Assembly (NCBI RefSeq): GCF_000015285.1
Contig: NC_008709.1
Span: 558,001-622,000 of the forward strand
Reading direction: 5' to 3'
DNA from: Psychromonas ingrahamii 37
GTDB taxonomy: Bacteria; Pseudomonadota; Gammaproteobacteria; Enterobacterales; Psychromonadaceae
DNA length: 64,000 bases
The notes under the pieces were generated by a model. The model made no database searches. It was not told the origin of the DNA and was given only the letters and a program-made list of their open reading frames with translations. Numbering within the stretch: position 1 is the stretch's first letter; every line of letters begins with the position of its first letter. Made by a program: the position numbers and the translations under genes. Below, piece by piece: positions 9,551 through 18,327 of the stretch.

Positions 9551-10975
9551 TTAAGCTTGGTTTACTGTGCGATTAACACATGGGCTATCGTTCTTTAGTA
9601 AATAAGCCATTCCTAACGGCACGTACAATATATACCACAATATGTAATTTATATGTGTATGGAGATATGAGTGCCCTTTGGCTAAAGCATACCAAGATAT
9701 GGGGGCTAAAAAAGCAGTTGCAATTAAAATAATATCTTTTTTATCTTGTGATTTCATTGCCTTTCTACAAATCAATATATTAAAAATTAAGAATAAAATC
9801 ATATTTAAAACGGTTTCTAGCATGTACTTATAACTCTGTTTTTCTAAATTAATAATATTTTCATACAAATAAGGTTGCTTGATCCATTTTTTGATTTTTA
9901 TTTTGTCAGCGCTTATTACCTCCCCATCTTGTGGGCCGGACCAAGGGAGAAATGACCTAAACTTAAAGTAGGTAGCAACGACTTTGATTGGGTTTGCATT
10001 TAAGGATGGCGCATAGTCTTTAATGAATTCATCCTTACAATCTTGTGTCTTATTGTCTTTGCAATAATCATTTATTTGTTTTTGAATATCTGAATATAAA
10101 ACCCTTTTGGTAACTATTTTTTCTAAGTTGCTACTACCGTATACTGAGGAATACAAAACAAGTGAAATGATAAAGGCAGCCAAAAAGGAAAATATAACTG
10201 AGGATAGTACATATATTATTTTTACATTTGTAACCTTTGTCTTAAAACCCCAATAAAATATGGGGAGGCATGATGTTATTGCAATTGTTGTTATATATTC
10301 ATATCCACATAAAAATTTAATTAAAAATGAAATTATCAACAGGCAGGACATTATCAACAACCTTTTACTGGATTTAAATGCCGAATGAGATAGATAAAAT
10401 GTAATTAATATAGGGATAAACCAAGTAAACATCGCCCAGTACAGGTTGTTTGAAAAGGTAACAACCCATGGGCTAAAAATGAAAATGACGGAAAAGCCAA
10501 TTGCAGATAAAAATCCAAATTCTTTTTTAATAGGAAAATAAAAAAGTAAAACAACAAAACTCATTAGTAATGAAGTGATTTGTTTTAAATTTTGTATACT
10601 CATATTGATATTATTTGATAAAAATGAATAAAAATATAATTGTAATCCTATCTGTGAAGTATAGGGATCAAACTTAGTTTCTTTTTCATTCAATTTTCCA
10701 TTAAATGATTTTTTTGCAAGTAAATATGAATCAGGATAAATAGTTTTTTTTAGTCGCTCATAATGACCTAATGATAAATCTTTCCCCGTATTTTTCGTGT
10801 AATTAAGACCATCAATAACCAAAATTTCAGAAGCATATTGAAACCGATTAAAAGAAGGGTCAGATATCACTCTAAATAAATTTTCTTGATAAGAGAGAAA
10901 AGAAAAAAGGAGGAGCAAACAAGGTATTATCATTAATTGAAATGTCTTATGTTCTAGGTTTGCTCTATTTAACAT
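9551..10975 (-). CDS. polytopic membrane protein, probable GT-C-like glycosyltransferase
   Basis: This 474-residue protein has about ten hydrophobic segments and a long loop after the first helix that contains acidic residues (VISDPSFNRFQYASEILVIDG). A motif FSPWVVTFSNNLYWAMFTWF lies near residue 165. The shape fits GT-C enzymes that use polyprenyl-phosphate sugars on the outer face of the membrane. I do not recognise the exact family. It overlaps the upstream GT2 gene by 11 bases and is the last gene of the minus-strand sugar block, so a role in transferring the lipid-carried sugar is reasonable but inferred. Confidence 0.6.
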   Translation of the reverse strand: MLNRANLEHKTFQLMIIPCLLLLFSFLSYQENLFRVISDPSFNRFQYASEILVIDGLNYTKNTGKDLSLGHYERLKKTIYPDSYLLAKKSFNGKLNEKETKFDPYTSQIGLQLYFYSFLSNNINMSIQNLKQITSLLMSFVVLLFYFPIKKEFGFLSAIGFSVIFIFSPWVVTFSNNLYWAMFTWFIPILITFYLSHSAFKSSKRLLIMSCLLIISFLIKFLCGYEYITTIAITSCLPIFYWGFKTKVTNVKIIYVLSSVIFSFLAAFIISLVLYSSVYGSSNLEKIVTKRVLYSDIQKQINDYCKDNKTQDCKDEFIKDYAPSLNANPIKVVATYFKFRSFLPWSGPQDGEVISADKIKIKKWIKQPYLYENIINLEKQSYKYMLETVLNMILFLIFNILICRKAMKSQDKKDIILIATAFLAPISWYALAKGHSYLHTHINYILWYILYVPLGMAYLLKNDSPCVNRTVNQA

Positions 10976-11753
10976 TATAACCGCCCATACTAGTAAATAT
11001 TAGCGTTTTAATTATATTTAAATTACCTTTGATAGGCGATATTTTTGTAGGTACTTTCCCTTTCGGGTATGTTCTTGTTACAGGGATTTCTATACATTTA
11101 TATCCCTGTTTTACAGCTTCAATTGCCAAATAATAATGAAATTCGTAGCTAGTAAATACATCTCTAAATACAGCCATACTATTCGCTAAGAGTAATTTTT
11201 TACTGTATGCCCTAAATCCATTAGTTGTATCTGTGTACTTAAACCCAGAAGCTAATCTCATCATTGGGACATGTAATAGTTTTAGGCCTAATAAGCGTGA
11301 TCTTGGCGTATTGATAGCTTTACCACCCGGTATAAATCGAGAGCCTTGTATATGATCATAACCAAGTTTAAGTTTTCCAACAAAATTATTAATACTTTCT
11401 ACACTGTCTTTATTATTTCCGTCAATAGTAATAATACCTTGATAACCTTTCTCAATTGCCCATGCAAAAGCAATGCGCATTTGACTTCCTAGCTTTCCAT
11501 TTTCTTTTTTGACCAGTAATGTATTAACGCCTAAGTCTTTCAAGGTTTGATTATCTGTCGAACCATCGGTACTGCCACCATCAGAAATAATAACATCTAC
11601 ATTCAAGTTTGAATTTTTCATACGTTGTAACTGCTTATGGAGCTTTTCGCCTTCATTTATGACAAAGATAGCAACACAATAGTCATGCTGCTTTTCAGAT
11701 GTAAATAATTGCTCATACTTTGGGATTTCGTAGTACTTAGGTTTATTCACCAT
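10965..11753 (-). CDS. GT2 glycosyltransferase, polyprenyl-phosphate-sugar synthase type
   Basis: This 262-residue GT-A protein has VDVIISDGGSTDGSTDN near residue 52, a metal-site region TIDGNNKDSVESI near 110 and GSRFIPGGKAINTPRSR near 138. These are landmarks of dolichol/undecaprenyl-phosphate mannose or glucose synthases. There is no C-terminal membrane pair, unlike GtrB. It likely makes a lipid-phosphate sugar in the cytoplasm. The downstream membrane protein overlaps it by 11 bases, matching the usual synthase plus GT-C transferase pairing. The sugar is not predictable. Confidence 0.78.
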   Translation of the reverse strand: MVNKPKYYEIPKYEQLFTSEKQHDYCVAIFVINEGEKLHKQLQRMKNSNLNVDVIISDGGSTDGSTDNQTLKDLGVNTLLVKKENGKLGSQMRIAFAWAIEKGYQGIITIDGNNKDSVESINNFVGKLKLGYDHIQGSRFIPGGKAINTPRSRLLGLKLLHVPMMRLASGFKYTDTTNGFRAYSKKLLLANSMAVFRDVFTSYEFHYYLAIEAVKQGYKCIEIPVTRTYPKGKVPTKISPIKGNLNIIKTLIFTSMGGYNVK

Positions 11754-11827
11754 ATATTTCCACCTGTTTTCTGTCGCTTAATTTTGTATTGATAATACAC
11801 ATTATTTATTTTGGAAATGAGTGCTTA

Positions 11828-13756
11828 TTATTTAAAGACTGAAGGGTAAATTTCATCCTCATCGTCAAGGTCAATGATAAATCGAGACGCTTCACATGAC
11901 TCGATAATTATTTCACCATTATCGCTACCAACAATTTTCGCATCATAAATTTCATTCTCATCTCCTTTGCTAAGGACTGGAAAAAAGGCATTATCTGATT
12001 TTGGATTTATAGAAACATAGCCGGCAGCATCAGAAGCATAGGATAAATTGTTTTTTACCATAGATAAGTAACGGCCTTTAGCGGTTATTGAATAATTCAG
12101 CTTCACATTAATTAAACCGGTTTTATCTGTTTTTATGGTAAATGCATCTCTATTTTTAGTAATTTCACATTCCACATTTTGCTCTGTTCGCTTATGTGGG
12201 AGCTTTTTCCAAATGGTGGTTGCAGGTGAGTGAAAAATGGGTTCCCATTCTGAAAATAACGTTTTATAAAACCAAAAATTTTGGCTTACGCTCCAAGGTT
12301 GCCAAATGGAAAAATTACCATTTTTTGAAGTGATTATATAATCTGCCTTAACCAAGCTATCTTGGGCTTTTTTTCTCACGTCACCTAAAGCATGAATAAC
12401 CGAATCAACGGGCCAGGGTGAGAATGTTCTATTTAATGCACTGGCTAAGCCCCAATATTCCTCAATGATAGGTTTGTGTTTATTAAGCTTAATGAACTCT
12501 ATATAGTCTTTCCACTTAACATTTAAGTACCCTCCAAACTCATCAATATAATAAAAATACTTATTGTTTTGAACACTATTTAAATTACGATAATACTTAT
12601 AGGAGCCAGCCGAAGCTACCATAAGTAGGCAAATTATAATGCTAGGGCTGACTAAGTTTCTTAGGAATAAAATTTGATTTGATTGGATATTTTTACTAAT
12701 TAATTTAACAATTAAGTTTATTGTGAAAATAATAGCTATTATTATTGCCCAAGCATGATAAGCGTTAAAATAAATTTTGGTAAAGTGGCCGCCTATAGAT
12801 GCAAGGACTCCGCCAAAGAATAGGGCAAAACCAATTATACATAAAATTATTGATTCAATGTATTTTGTCTTGTAAGCATAAATGGAAAATACTAGTAGTA
12901 TGAGTAGATCTGCATTTATCAATTTTCCAAGGTCTGATAAATGGAATATACGATCGTAATAAGGGCTGAAATACCACCATTGATCAGTCGCAACATCTCT
13001 GAAATTATATTTTAATAACTCTAATGGATGTCCCGCGGTTATCAACAACAAAAGCACTAGCCATGTTGATATTAAAATTAAGGAAAATACTAGCGCATCT
13101 TTGAGCCAGTTAGTTGCAGAATTTTTATAAAAGTAAATACAAAAAAATAGAGAAAACGTTGCAACTGTTGGTAATGCATAGTCATTTGACCAAAGCAGAA
13201 ATATACCCGCTGATACTCCAGCCAAATACTTTTTTAAAGAATAGGGGATGGAAGTGGTTACTATAAAATAGCTGAGTATTCCAAGCAAATAGGGTGCAGA
13301 AGCCCTCACTGGTCTTAATGAGGTGCCTGGGTCGATTAAAAAAGAAAATGGTTTATTGATGAAAAATCCACTCTTGTCAATTCCTATAAGGATTATCAAC
13401 AGAATTATTCCTATGCAGAGTGATGATATAAACGATTTACTTCTTAAAATTAAATGCACAACTAGTGACACAGAAACCCAGGCTAAAACTCTTGTGACAA
13501 ATAGTGTTGAAAATGAACTTGCAATGAGATCACTTCCTGCCAGTTTAAAAACAGGGAAAATTATTAAAATGGGGCCGATACCTAAATAGGGGAAAAAATC
13601 TTTCCCCGGTAGTTGTCCTGAGTCTAGGCGAAATAAACCACTGGCAGTCTGAAAAGCACCATCCAAGTGAAACGTTGGTACAAGAATTGACCCCGTTAGT
13701 GCATTGATAAAAATACAATAAAAGCCAAGTAATATTATAGTTATTTTTAATTTCAT
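11828..13756 (-). CDS. large membrane protein, probable GT-C glycosyltransferase
   Basis: This 642-residue protein has ten or more hydrophobic segments in the first 400 residues and a soluble C-terminal domain of roughly 240 residues. The first extracytoplasmic loop has HLDGAFQTASG and LPGKDFFPYLGIG, the acidic loop seen in many GT-C enzymes. The C-terminal part looks like a beta-rich periplasmic domain. Its start overlaps the stop of the upstream GT2 gene by four bases (ATGA type), so the two are translationally coupled. The function is inferred from topology and context; no named family is recognised. Confidence 0.6.
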   Translation of the reverse strand: MKLKITIILLGFYCIFINALTGSILVPTFHLDGAFQTASGLFRLDSGQLPGKDFFPYLGIGPILIIFPVFKLAGSDLIASSFSTLFVTRVLAWVSVSLVVHLILRSKSFISSLCIGIILLIILIGIDKSGFFINKPFSFLIDPGTSLRPVRASAPYLLGILSYFIVTTSIPYSLKKYLAGVSAGIFLLWSNDYALPTVATFSLFFCIYFYKNSATNWLKDALVFSLILISTWLVLLLLITAGHPLELLKYNFRDVATDQWWYFSPYYDRIFHLSDLGKLINADLLILLVFSIYAYKTKYIESIILCIIGFALFFGGVLASIGGHFTKIYFNAYHAWAIIIAIIFTINLIVKLISKNIQSNQILFLRNLVSPSIIICLLMVASAGSYKYYRNLNSVQNNKYFYYIDEFGGYLNVKWKDYIEFIKLNKHKPIIEEYWGLASALNRTFSPWPVDSVIHALGDVRKKAQDSLVKADYIITSKNGNFSIWQPWSVSQNFWFYKTLFSEWEPIFHSPATTIWKKLPHKRTEQNVECEITKNRDAFTIKTDKTGLINVKLNYSITAKGRYLSMVKNNLSYASDAAGYVSINPKSDNAFFPVLSKGDENEIYDAKIVGSDNGEIIIESCEASRFIIDLDDEDEIYPSVFK

Positions 13757-14757
13757 CGATTTCTACCTGTTTGGCTGTTGTTTACACTTTCACCCAAAGA
13801 AGTAAATAACACATTACTGCGATCTTCATCTAACATCACAGAGCTATTTCGCTCATAAACGATATTGTATTCTTTATGTTCACTTCGATCATTTAACAAT
13901 CTGGCTAAATATTCACCAAAGAATGAAAGCATGGTAAACATCATCGCAAACAAGAAGGACATGAATAAAATTGTTGTTGTCCAACCGGGTGCAACTTGAT
14001 CATTAATAAAATGAACGATCAGACTATAGAACGAGAATAACATTGCCATAAGGCTGCCAAATATACCAAGAGCACTCATCCAGCGAAGCGGTTTTGTTGA
14101 ATTAAAGACCATGTGATGGAGCGTTTCTTTTATACCGTGAGTGAGACTTTTTTTATGTGTATTACTGATGAAGTCATCACAAAGAAAAGGAGATAATGTA
14201 TAACCAGTATTCGCTATTTTTAAATGTAACTTACAGTAAAATCGACCTGATTCTGTAATGGCATTTACAGCCCGGCGACTAAAGCAAAAAGTACCCGTTG
14301 AATTACTTGGTAGGCTATAACCAATAGACTTTAGTAACCATGTCGAAAGTTTTCTTAAATGCCGATATATGAAAGAGTTTATTTTTTGAGAAACACCAAC
14401 CACAACATCATTCCCGGCAAGTCCGCTTTCTAGCAGAGCATTCACCAGTTCAGGATGGTCTGTTAGGATATTCAGATTCACAACAAAATCACCGATCGCA
14501 TTCTCTATTCCAGCCGCTAACGCCACATCAGTGCTCACTTCTTGTGATAGGCGAATATGGCGTATAGATTGATGAGTCTCGAGTGATTTTCTTAATTTAT
14601 GTTCAATATCATCAGTAGATTTTTCGTCGATAATGACAACTTCATAGTCATTATATTGCTCATTCAAATAGGGGGAAAGTTTATCTAAATAGTTTATTAG
14701 TTTATCTGTCTGGTTTTTTACAATCAAAACGACAGATACAAATATTTCACTTTTCAT
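13753..14757 (-). CDS. GT2 glycosyltransferase with two C-terminal membrane helices (GtrB/ArnC-like)
   Basis: This 334-residue protein has an N-terminal GT-A domain (SVVLIVKNQTDKLINYLD; VVIIDEKSTDD in the position of the usual DDxSxD block) and two C-terminal helices around residues 225-250 and 262-290, ending EYLARLLNDRSE. This is the layout of GtrB, ArnC and related enzymes that load a sugar on undecaprenyl phosphate. It touches both neighbours: its ATG overlaps the FAD-oxidoreductase stop by one base, and its stop overlaps the next start. It is thus the probable carrier-loading step of this block. The nucleotide-binding aspartate block is somewhat divergent. Confidence 0.75.
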   Translation of the reverse strand: MKSEIFVSVVLIVKNQTDKLINYLDKLSPYLNEQYNDYEVVIIDEKSTDDIEHKLRKSLETHQSIRHIRLSQEVSTDVALAAGIENAIGDFVVNLNILTDHPELVNALLESGLAGNDVVVGVSQKINSFIYRHLRKLSTWLLKSIGYSLPSNSTGTFCFSRRAVNAITESGRFYCKLHLKIANTGYTLSPFLCDDFISNTHKKSLTHGIKETLHHMVFNSTKPLRWMSALGIFGSLMAMLFSFYSLIVHFINDQVAPGWTTTILFMSFLFAMMFTMLSFFGEYLARLLNDRSEHKEYNIVYERNSSVMLDEDRSNVLFTSLGESVNNSQTGRNR

Positions 14758-15893
14758 TATACATCCAACCCTAAATTATTAATGGTTTGTATGACATCGT
14801 AAATATTATCGATTTTTCCACCCATTACACAGTGTAAGCCTGGTAAGCCATAGTTAGCTTTAAATAAGATAGGTCTAGAATCATCCGTTTCACTTCTTGG
14901 TAATATTGTTTTGACTTCCCAGAGAGACTCTTTGTATTTTACGTCTGCCAAAATAGGGATATATCGTTGCGCATCTAATTTCATTTTCTTCCATGCACTG
15001 CGTTTAAAGCTTTCACTATAAAGCTTATGAGCATCTACGTAGGGAGATTGATTATTATCATCCCATTCATAATGCGGGGTATAGCGTACATGGCTAAAAG
15101 AATGAGCTTGTTTGGAAGGGAATGGCATAACTGAAAAAAAGGGACCACACATAACGGTGATCCCGACTTTTTTTAACTCATCGGGCACATCAACGACACA
15201 CATTTCAGTCATTTCATGTCGAAGAGGGATAAGCTCAATGTTTGAACCATTGAGTACTGAATTAAGTAATGAATAGGTGCAGTTGTAAACCTGTTTGCTT
15301 GATATGTTGATAGTTTCAGTGTCAGAATCAATTTTTAATTCAAGTCGTGAAGTTGATTGATGCTGCTTGATAGTCTTCACGTTGTGGTTAAATAGTATAT
15401 CGACACCACTATTTTGAATACGATCAAGCATTGTTTTTTTTAATAAAACAGAATCAAAAGCAAATTCCTTAACTTTGAATATGCCATCAATCATATTAGG
15501 TTGAATTAAACGTTGAATTTCAGGTGGTGCAGATTCATGTGTTGCACCGATGCGATCGCAAAATTTTTGGAACTGATTTGGTGTGATTTTACCTAATCGA
15601 TTTGAAATCATATAATATTTATCGAAATCGTTATCAATACAGGGTTTAAATTCATCTACAAAACGTGGAAATGAAATACGTGACCGTAAAGCTGTCAGCA
15701 CACTTCGTGGATAATGATAGCCGTTATGCACTCGAGCTTGATTGTTATATGAGGCTCTTTGCATCGCATCGTTCTCTTTTTCAATAACAAGCACTTTTTT
15801 ATTCAGACGAGAGAAATACTCAGCAAGGTATAATCCAAAAAAACCACCACCAATAATGGTGATATCTACATTTATATCTACATTTATATCCAT
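14757..15893 (-). CDS. FAD-dependent oxidoreductase (DAO family)
   Basis: A dinucleotide-binding motif IIGGGFFGLYLAEYF begins near residue 13, with the ribose-binding glutamate in VLVIEKEN, followed by NNQARVHNGYHYPRS, a hallmark of DAO-like flavoproteins found in polysaccharide clusters. A C-terminal MGGKIDNIYD segment completes the FAD site. It probably oxidises a sugar or sugar nucleotide, or a related metabolite. The first ten residues (MDINVDINVD) are encoded by a short tandem repeat of 12 bases, so the N-terminus may have been extended by slippage; the core starts at ITIIGGG. It lies four bases from the SMR-like gene. Confidence 0.75.
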   Translation of the reverse strand: MDINVDINVDITIIGGGFFGLYLAEYFSRLNKKVLVIEKENDAMQRASYNNQARVHNGYHYPRSVLTALRSRISFPRFVDEFKPCIDNDFDKYYMISNRLGKITPNQFQKFCDRIGATHESAPPEIQRLIQPNMIDGIFKVKEFAFDSVLLKKTMLDRIQNSGVDILFNHNVKTIKQHQSTSRLELKIDSDTETINISSKQVYNCTYSLLNSVLNGSNIELIPLRHEMTEMCVVDVPDELKKVGITVMCGPFFSVMPFPSKQAHSFSHVRYTPHYEWDDNNQSPYVDAHKLYSESFKRSAWKKMKLDAQRYIPILADVKYKESLWEVKTILPRSETDDSRPILFKANYGLPGLHCVMGGKIDNIYDVIQTINNLGLDV

Positions 15894-15896
15894 ATA

Positions 15897-16247
15897 TTAA
15901 TTCACCGTTAATGCCCAAACACCAATAATAATAAAAAATATCCCAGCTACATTAATTATTGAGAGGTTTTCTCCAAACAATAAAACAGAGGCACTACTGA
16001 CCAGAGCAATTGAACCGCTCGTTAATATAGGGTGAGCTATATTTAAGGGTAAGTAAGTTAGTGCTAATGCATAAAGAATAAAAGCCATTCCATAGAGAGC
16101 TATTCCAGAAACCAAAGGTAGATTACCAATAATTGATAATGGATTACTTAACTGTATAGGAGCCTCTTTTGATGACATCGCTACTTTGATTAATACGCTG
16201 GCTGAAGCGTTCGATAAGATGCCTAAGATTAGGATTAACCATTTCAT
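15897..16247 (-). CDS. four-helix EamA/SMR-type transporter, possible lipid-sugar flippase
   Basis: A product of about 116 residues is four hydrophobic helices (MKWLILILGILSNASASVLI; then GIALYGMAFILYALALTYLP; PILTSGSIALVSSASVLLFG; IINVAGIFFIIIGVWAL) with the small-multidrug-resistance GE motif between helices 3 and 4. It resembles ArnE/ArnF, which flip undecaprenyl-phosphate-aminoarabinose. I place the start at 16247, one base after the upstream stop; a start at 16256 (MISMKWL, overlapping that stop) is also possible. Between a carrier-loading GT2 and sugar-making enzymes, a flippase role is a good inference. Homodimer formation would be needed. Confidence 0.72.
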   Translation of the reverse strand: MKWLILILGILSNASASVLIKVAMSSKEAPIQLSNPLSIIGNLPLVSGIALYGMAFILYALALTYLPLNIAHPILTSGSIALVSSASVLLFGENLSIINVAGIFFIIIGVWALTVN

Positions 16248-16248
16248 G

Positions 16249-17064
16249 CTAATCATCTTGATATACTTCTTTGATGACATGAATGGATTGCTCAATTTCA
16301 GTCAATGTCATCGAGCGGTTAGTGGTGAGCATTTCAATAGTCATCGGCATTTCAGGTAAATAATGATGGATACTTTCTGCCGCTTGTCTATGAAATAAAT
16401 TCTTAATATTCAGAGGGGCTAATTGTGGTTCACTAATATGAATATGACCTATCAAATGGGCAAATCGCTCAATAATTTCATTCGCTGATTCCTGATTAAT
16501 ATGCATAGCACCGATATCAAGTTGCATTCGAATATGTTCATGATTAACGGCCTCTACGACCTCAGCAGTTTCTGGGCTGTTAGTCATAAAGTTAGCTTGA
16601 TAACAGACGGGATTTGGCTCTAAACAAACAACAACATTCTCACTTTTAGCGATATCTCCTAAACGATTAAAAAAATCAACTGCAGTTTCAAGCGTTTCTT
16701 TATCATTTAAATGCGCTCTATCCCGATTTTTAGGTGAGCCAAAAACGAGTTTTTTTGCTCCTAATATATTACCTATATGACAGATATCAGAAAGATGAGC
16801 TAAAAGTTTATCCCGTATATCTATTGAACCAAAAACATTTAAATCCTTTGTTCCAAATAGCAATGATTGCATTCCAAGTGGTTCAATTCCTTTTTCAAGC
16901 CAATAATTTCTAACCTTCAAAATATCATCGTTGGTTGCTTGGCTGGGGGAGGGGAAATATTTTGGAGGTGCAATATCAATATGAGACATTCCATGATGAA
17001 CAAGTATTTCAGAGACGTCCTGATCAAGAGAGACATCCCAAGCTATATTTGAAATAGAGAGCAT
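16249..17064 (-). CDS. sugar-phosphate isomerase/epimerase-like TIM barrel
   Basis: This 271-residue protein looks like the xylose-isomerase-like TIM-barrel superfamily. It has IDIAPPKYFP near residue 29, the metal-ligand strand ends CLEPNP near 150 and QLDIGAMHI near 193, HIHISEPQ near 218 and a final TIEMLT near 250. The conserved Glu, Asp, His and Glu ligands are all present. It likely isomerises or epimerises a sugar, or a sugar-like intermediate. Its start codon touches the stop of the SDR gene (position 17064 is shared), so they are coupled. The precise substrate is unknown. Confidence 0.75.
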   Translation of the reverse strand: MLSISNIAWDVSLDQDVSEILVHHGMSHIDIAPPKYFPSPSQATNDDILKVRNYWLEKGIEPLGMQSLLFGTKDLNVFGSIDIRDKLLAHLSDICHIGNILGAKKLVFGSPKNRDRAHLNDKETLETAVDFFNRLGDIAKSENVVVCLEPNPVCYQANFMTNSPETAEVVEAVNHEHIRMQLDIGAMHINQESANEIIERFAHLIGHIHISEPQLAPLNIKNLFHRQAAESIHHYLPEMPMTIEMLTTNRSMTLTEIEQSIHVIKEVYQDD

Positions 17065-17846
17065 TAGCTACATTCCTTTTTATTTTCGGATTGTGCATAA
17101 CTACGAATAGCTAAGAATGCTTCTTTTTTAGCGTACTGATATTCGCCAGTACGGCTATATAAATAAGCAAACTCCGTTCTAAAATCATATATGGCAGGTT
17201 CGTTCGCCAATTGATTTTTGAAGTGGAAGTTGAAGCACTGTTCAGCAATTTCTTGTACAGAAATAGGCTCTGATGTTAAATGAATTAATGAGCAGTTATT
17301 GCTTATTGCAACTTGAATATCTGACCATAAGTTGACCATTGGATAGAATTGAAACACTCCACGACTATCGATAGCTTCGAGGTTATTGTTATTTAAAAAA
17401 TCATAAATAACATTTTTCTTTAATCCTGGTCCAACCAAGCCTGGAAGCCTCACAATGAGATGATGAGGAAAATTTTTTTTAACAAACTCTTCGAGTTGAT
17501 ATCGATGTAATCCATACGGATGTAATCCAGCGATATTTACCGGTGTTGACTCTACAACCTCCGAGGAATCTTTAAATACATCAACAGTACTGATTAAAAT
17601 GAATGTTTTACATTTAATAGTAGATAAGTGAGCAATTAAAGAGTTGATAGACTGTTTATCTTGTTCTGGTTCTTTATTTGCAAGCCATTTTACGGCGGGG
17701 GCAGCAGCACAAACAACAGTATCGAAAGTCTTGTTTTTTATCTCAGAGATGTTTGTAGAGCGATATAAGCTTTTAAAATCACTCTGCTTCAAGAGTATGG
17801 AACCGACAAAACCAGAATACCCAATGAGTGCGTTGTTAACGTCCAT
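17064..17846 (-). CDS. NAD-dependent epimerase/dehydratase (extended SDR-like)
   Basis: This 260-residue protein opens with a compact Rossmann motif (ALIGYSGFVGS), has VVCAAAP at the strand-4 position, ISTVDVF near residue 105 and HPYGLHRYQLEEF near 130, where SDR enzymes have YxxxK. The catalytic lysine is replaced by Arg-Tyr in this alignment, so the activity may be altered. It is short for an extended SDR but complete. It is the first gene of the eight-gene minus-strand block and so lies next to the likely promoter in the 17,847-18,327 gap. Confidence 0.7.
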   Translation of the reverse strand: MDVNNALIGYSGFVGSILLKQSDFKSLYRSTNISEIKNKTFDTVVCAAAPAVKWLANKEPEQDKQSINSLIAHLSTIKCKTFILISTVDVFKDSSEVVESTPVNIAGLHPYGLHRYQLEEFVKKNFPHHLIVRLPGLVGPGLKKNVIYDFLNNNNLEAIDSRGVFQFYPMVNLWSDIQVAISNNCSLIHLTSEPISVQEIAEQCFNFHFKNQLANEPAIYDFRTEFAYLYSRTGEYQYAKKEAFLAIRSYAQSENKKECS

Positions 17847-18327
17847 GCTGTTGACCTACATTAATTTTATATGAATAAATAGCGTAGCAACAGATCTTGC
17901 AGTTTTCTAGTAACGGCAAGATTATGAAGTGTTTTAGATCACATCATTAGTCATAAACCAATGTGCTAATAAAAAATTATAGGACCCCTGACATTATATT
18001 TTATCTACAGTAATAGCCTTTTAGTGCTCTAAGAAAGCAGTGAACATGTCAAGTACCTAAAATTAAATTATGTGCTGATCTAATCCTTACTTTGCGAAAG
18101 TTAAATTTAGATCTAAATTTATAATTATCTTGCCTAGTTATTCAGCTCGTTACAATCTGCAAGAATATATTGAATTATATTGCCATGGGTTTCATTCGTA
18201 CTTGTAAGAATATGATTTTTAAATGATGTGCAAGTATATGTAATAAAATATCAGTGCTAACATAATAAGAACTATGTTTTGCTTAAAGATCCATAGCATC
18301 AAATAATTAATTTAAAGGTGGTCGCAC
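17847..18327. promoter_or_regulatory. divergent intergenic region between two polysaccharide operons
   Basis: This 481-base AT-rich gap separates the minus-strand sugar block from the plus-strand GT4 gene, so it must hold two outward promoters. ATCTTGC (17894-17900) and GCAAGAT (17916-17922) form a seven-base inverted repeat about 50 bases before the SDR start and could be an operator. No RfaH-type ops element and no ORF of note was seen. AAAGGTGG at 18313-18320 is the ribosome binding site of the plus-strand gene. Confidence 0.5.
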
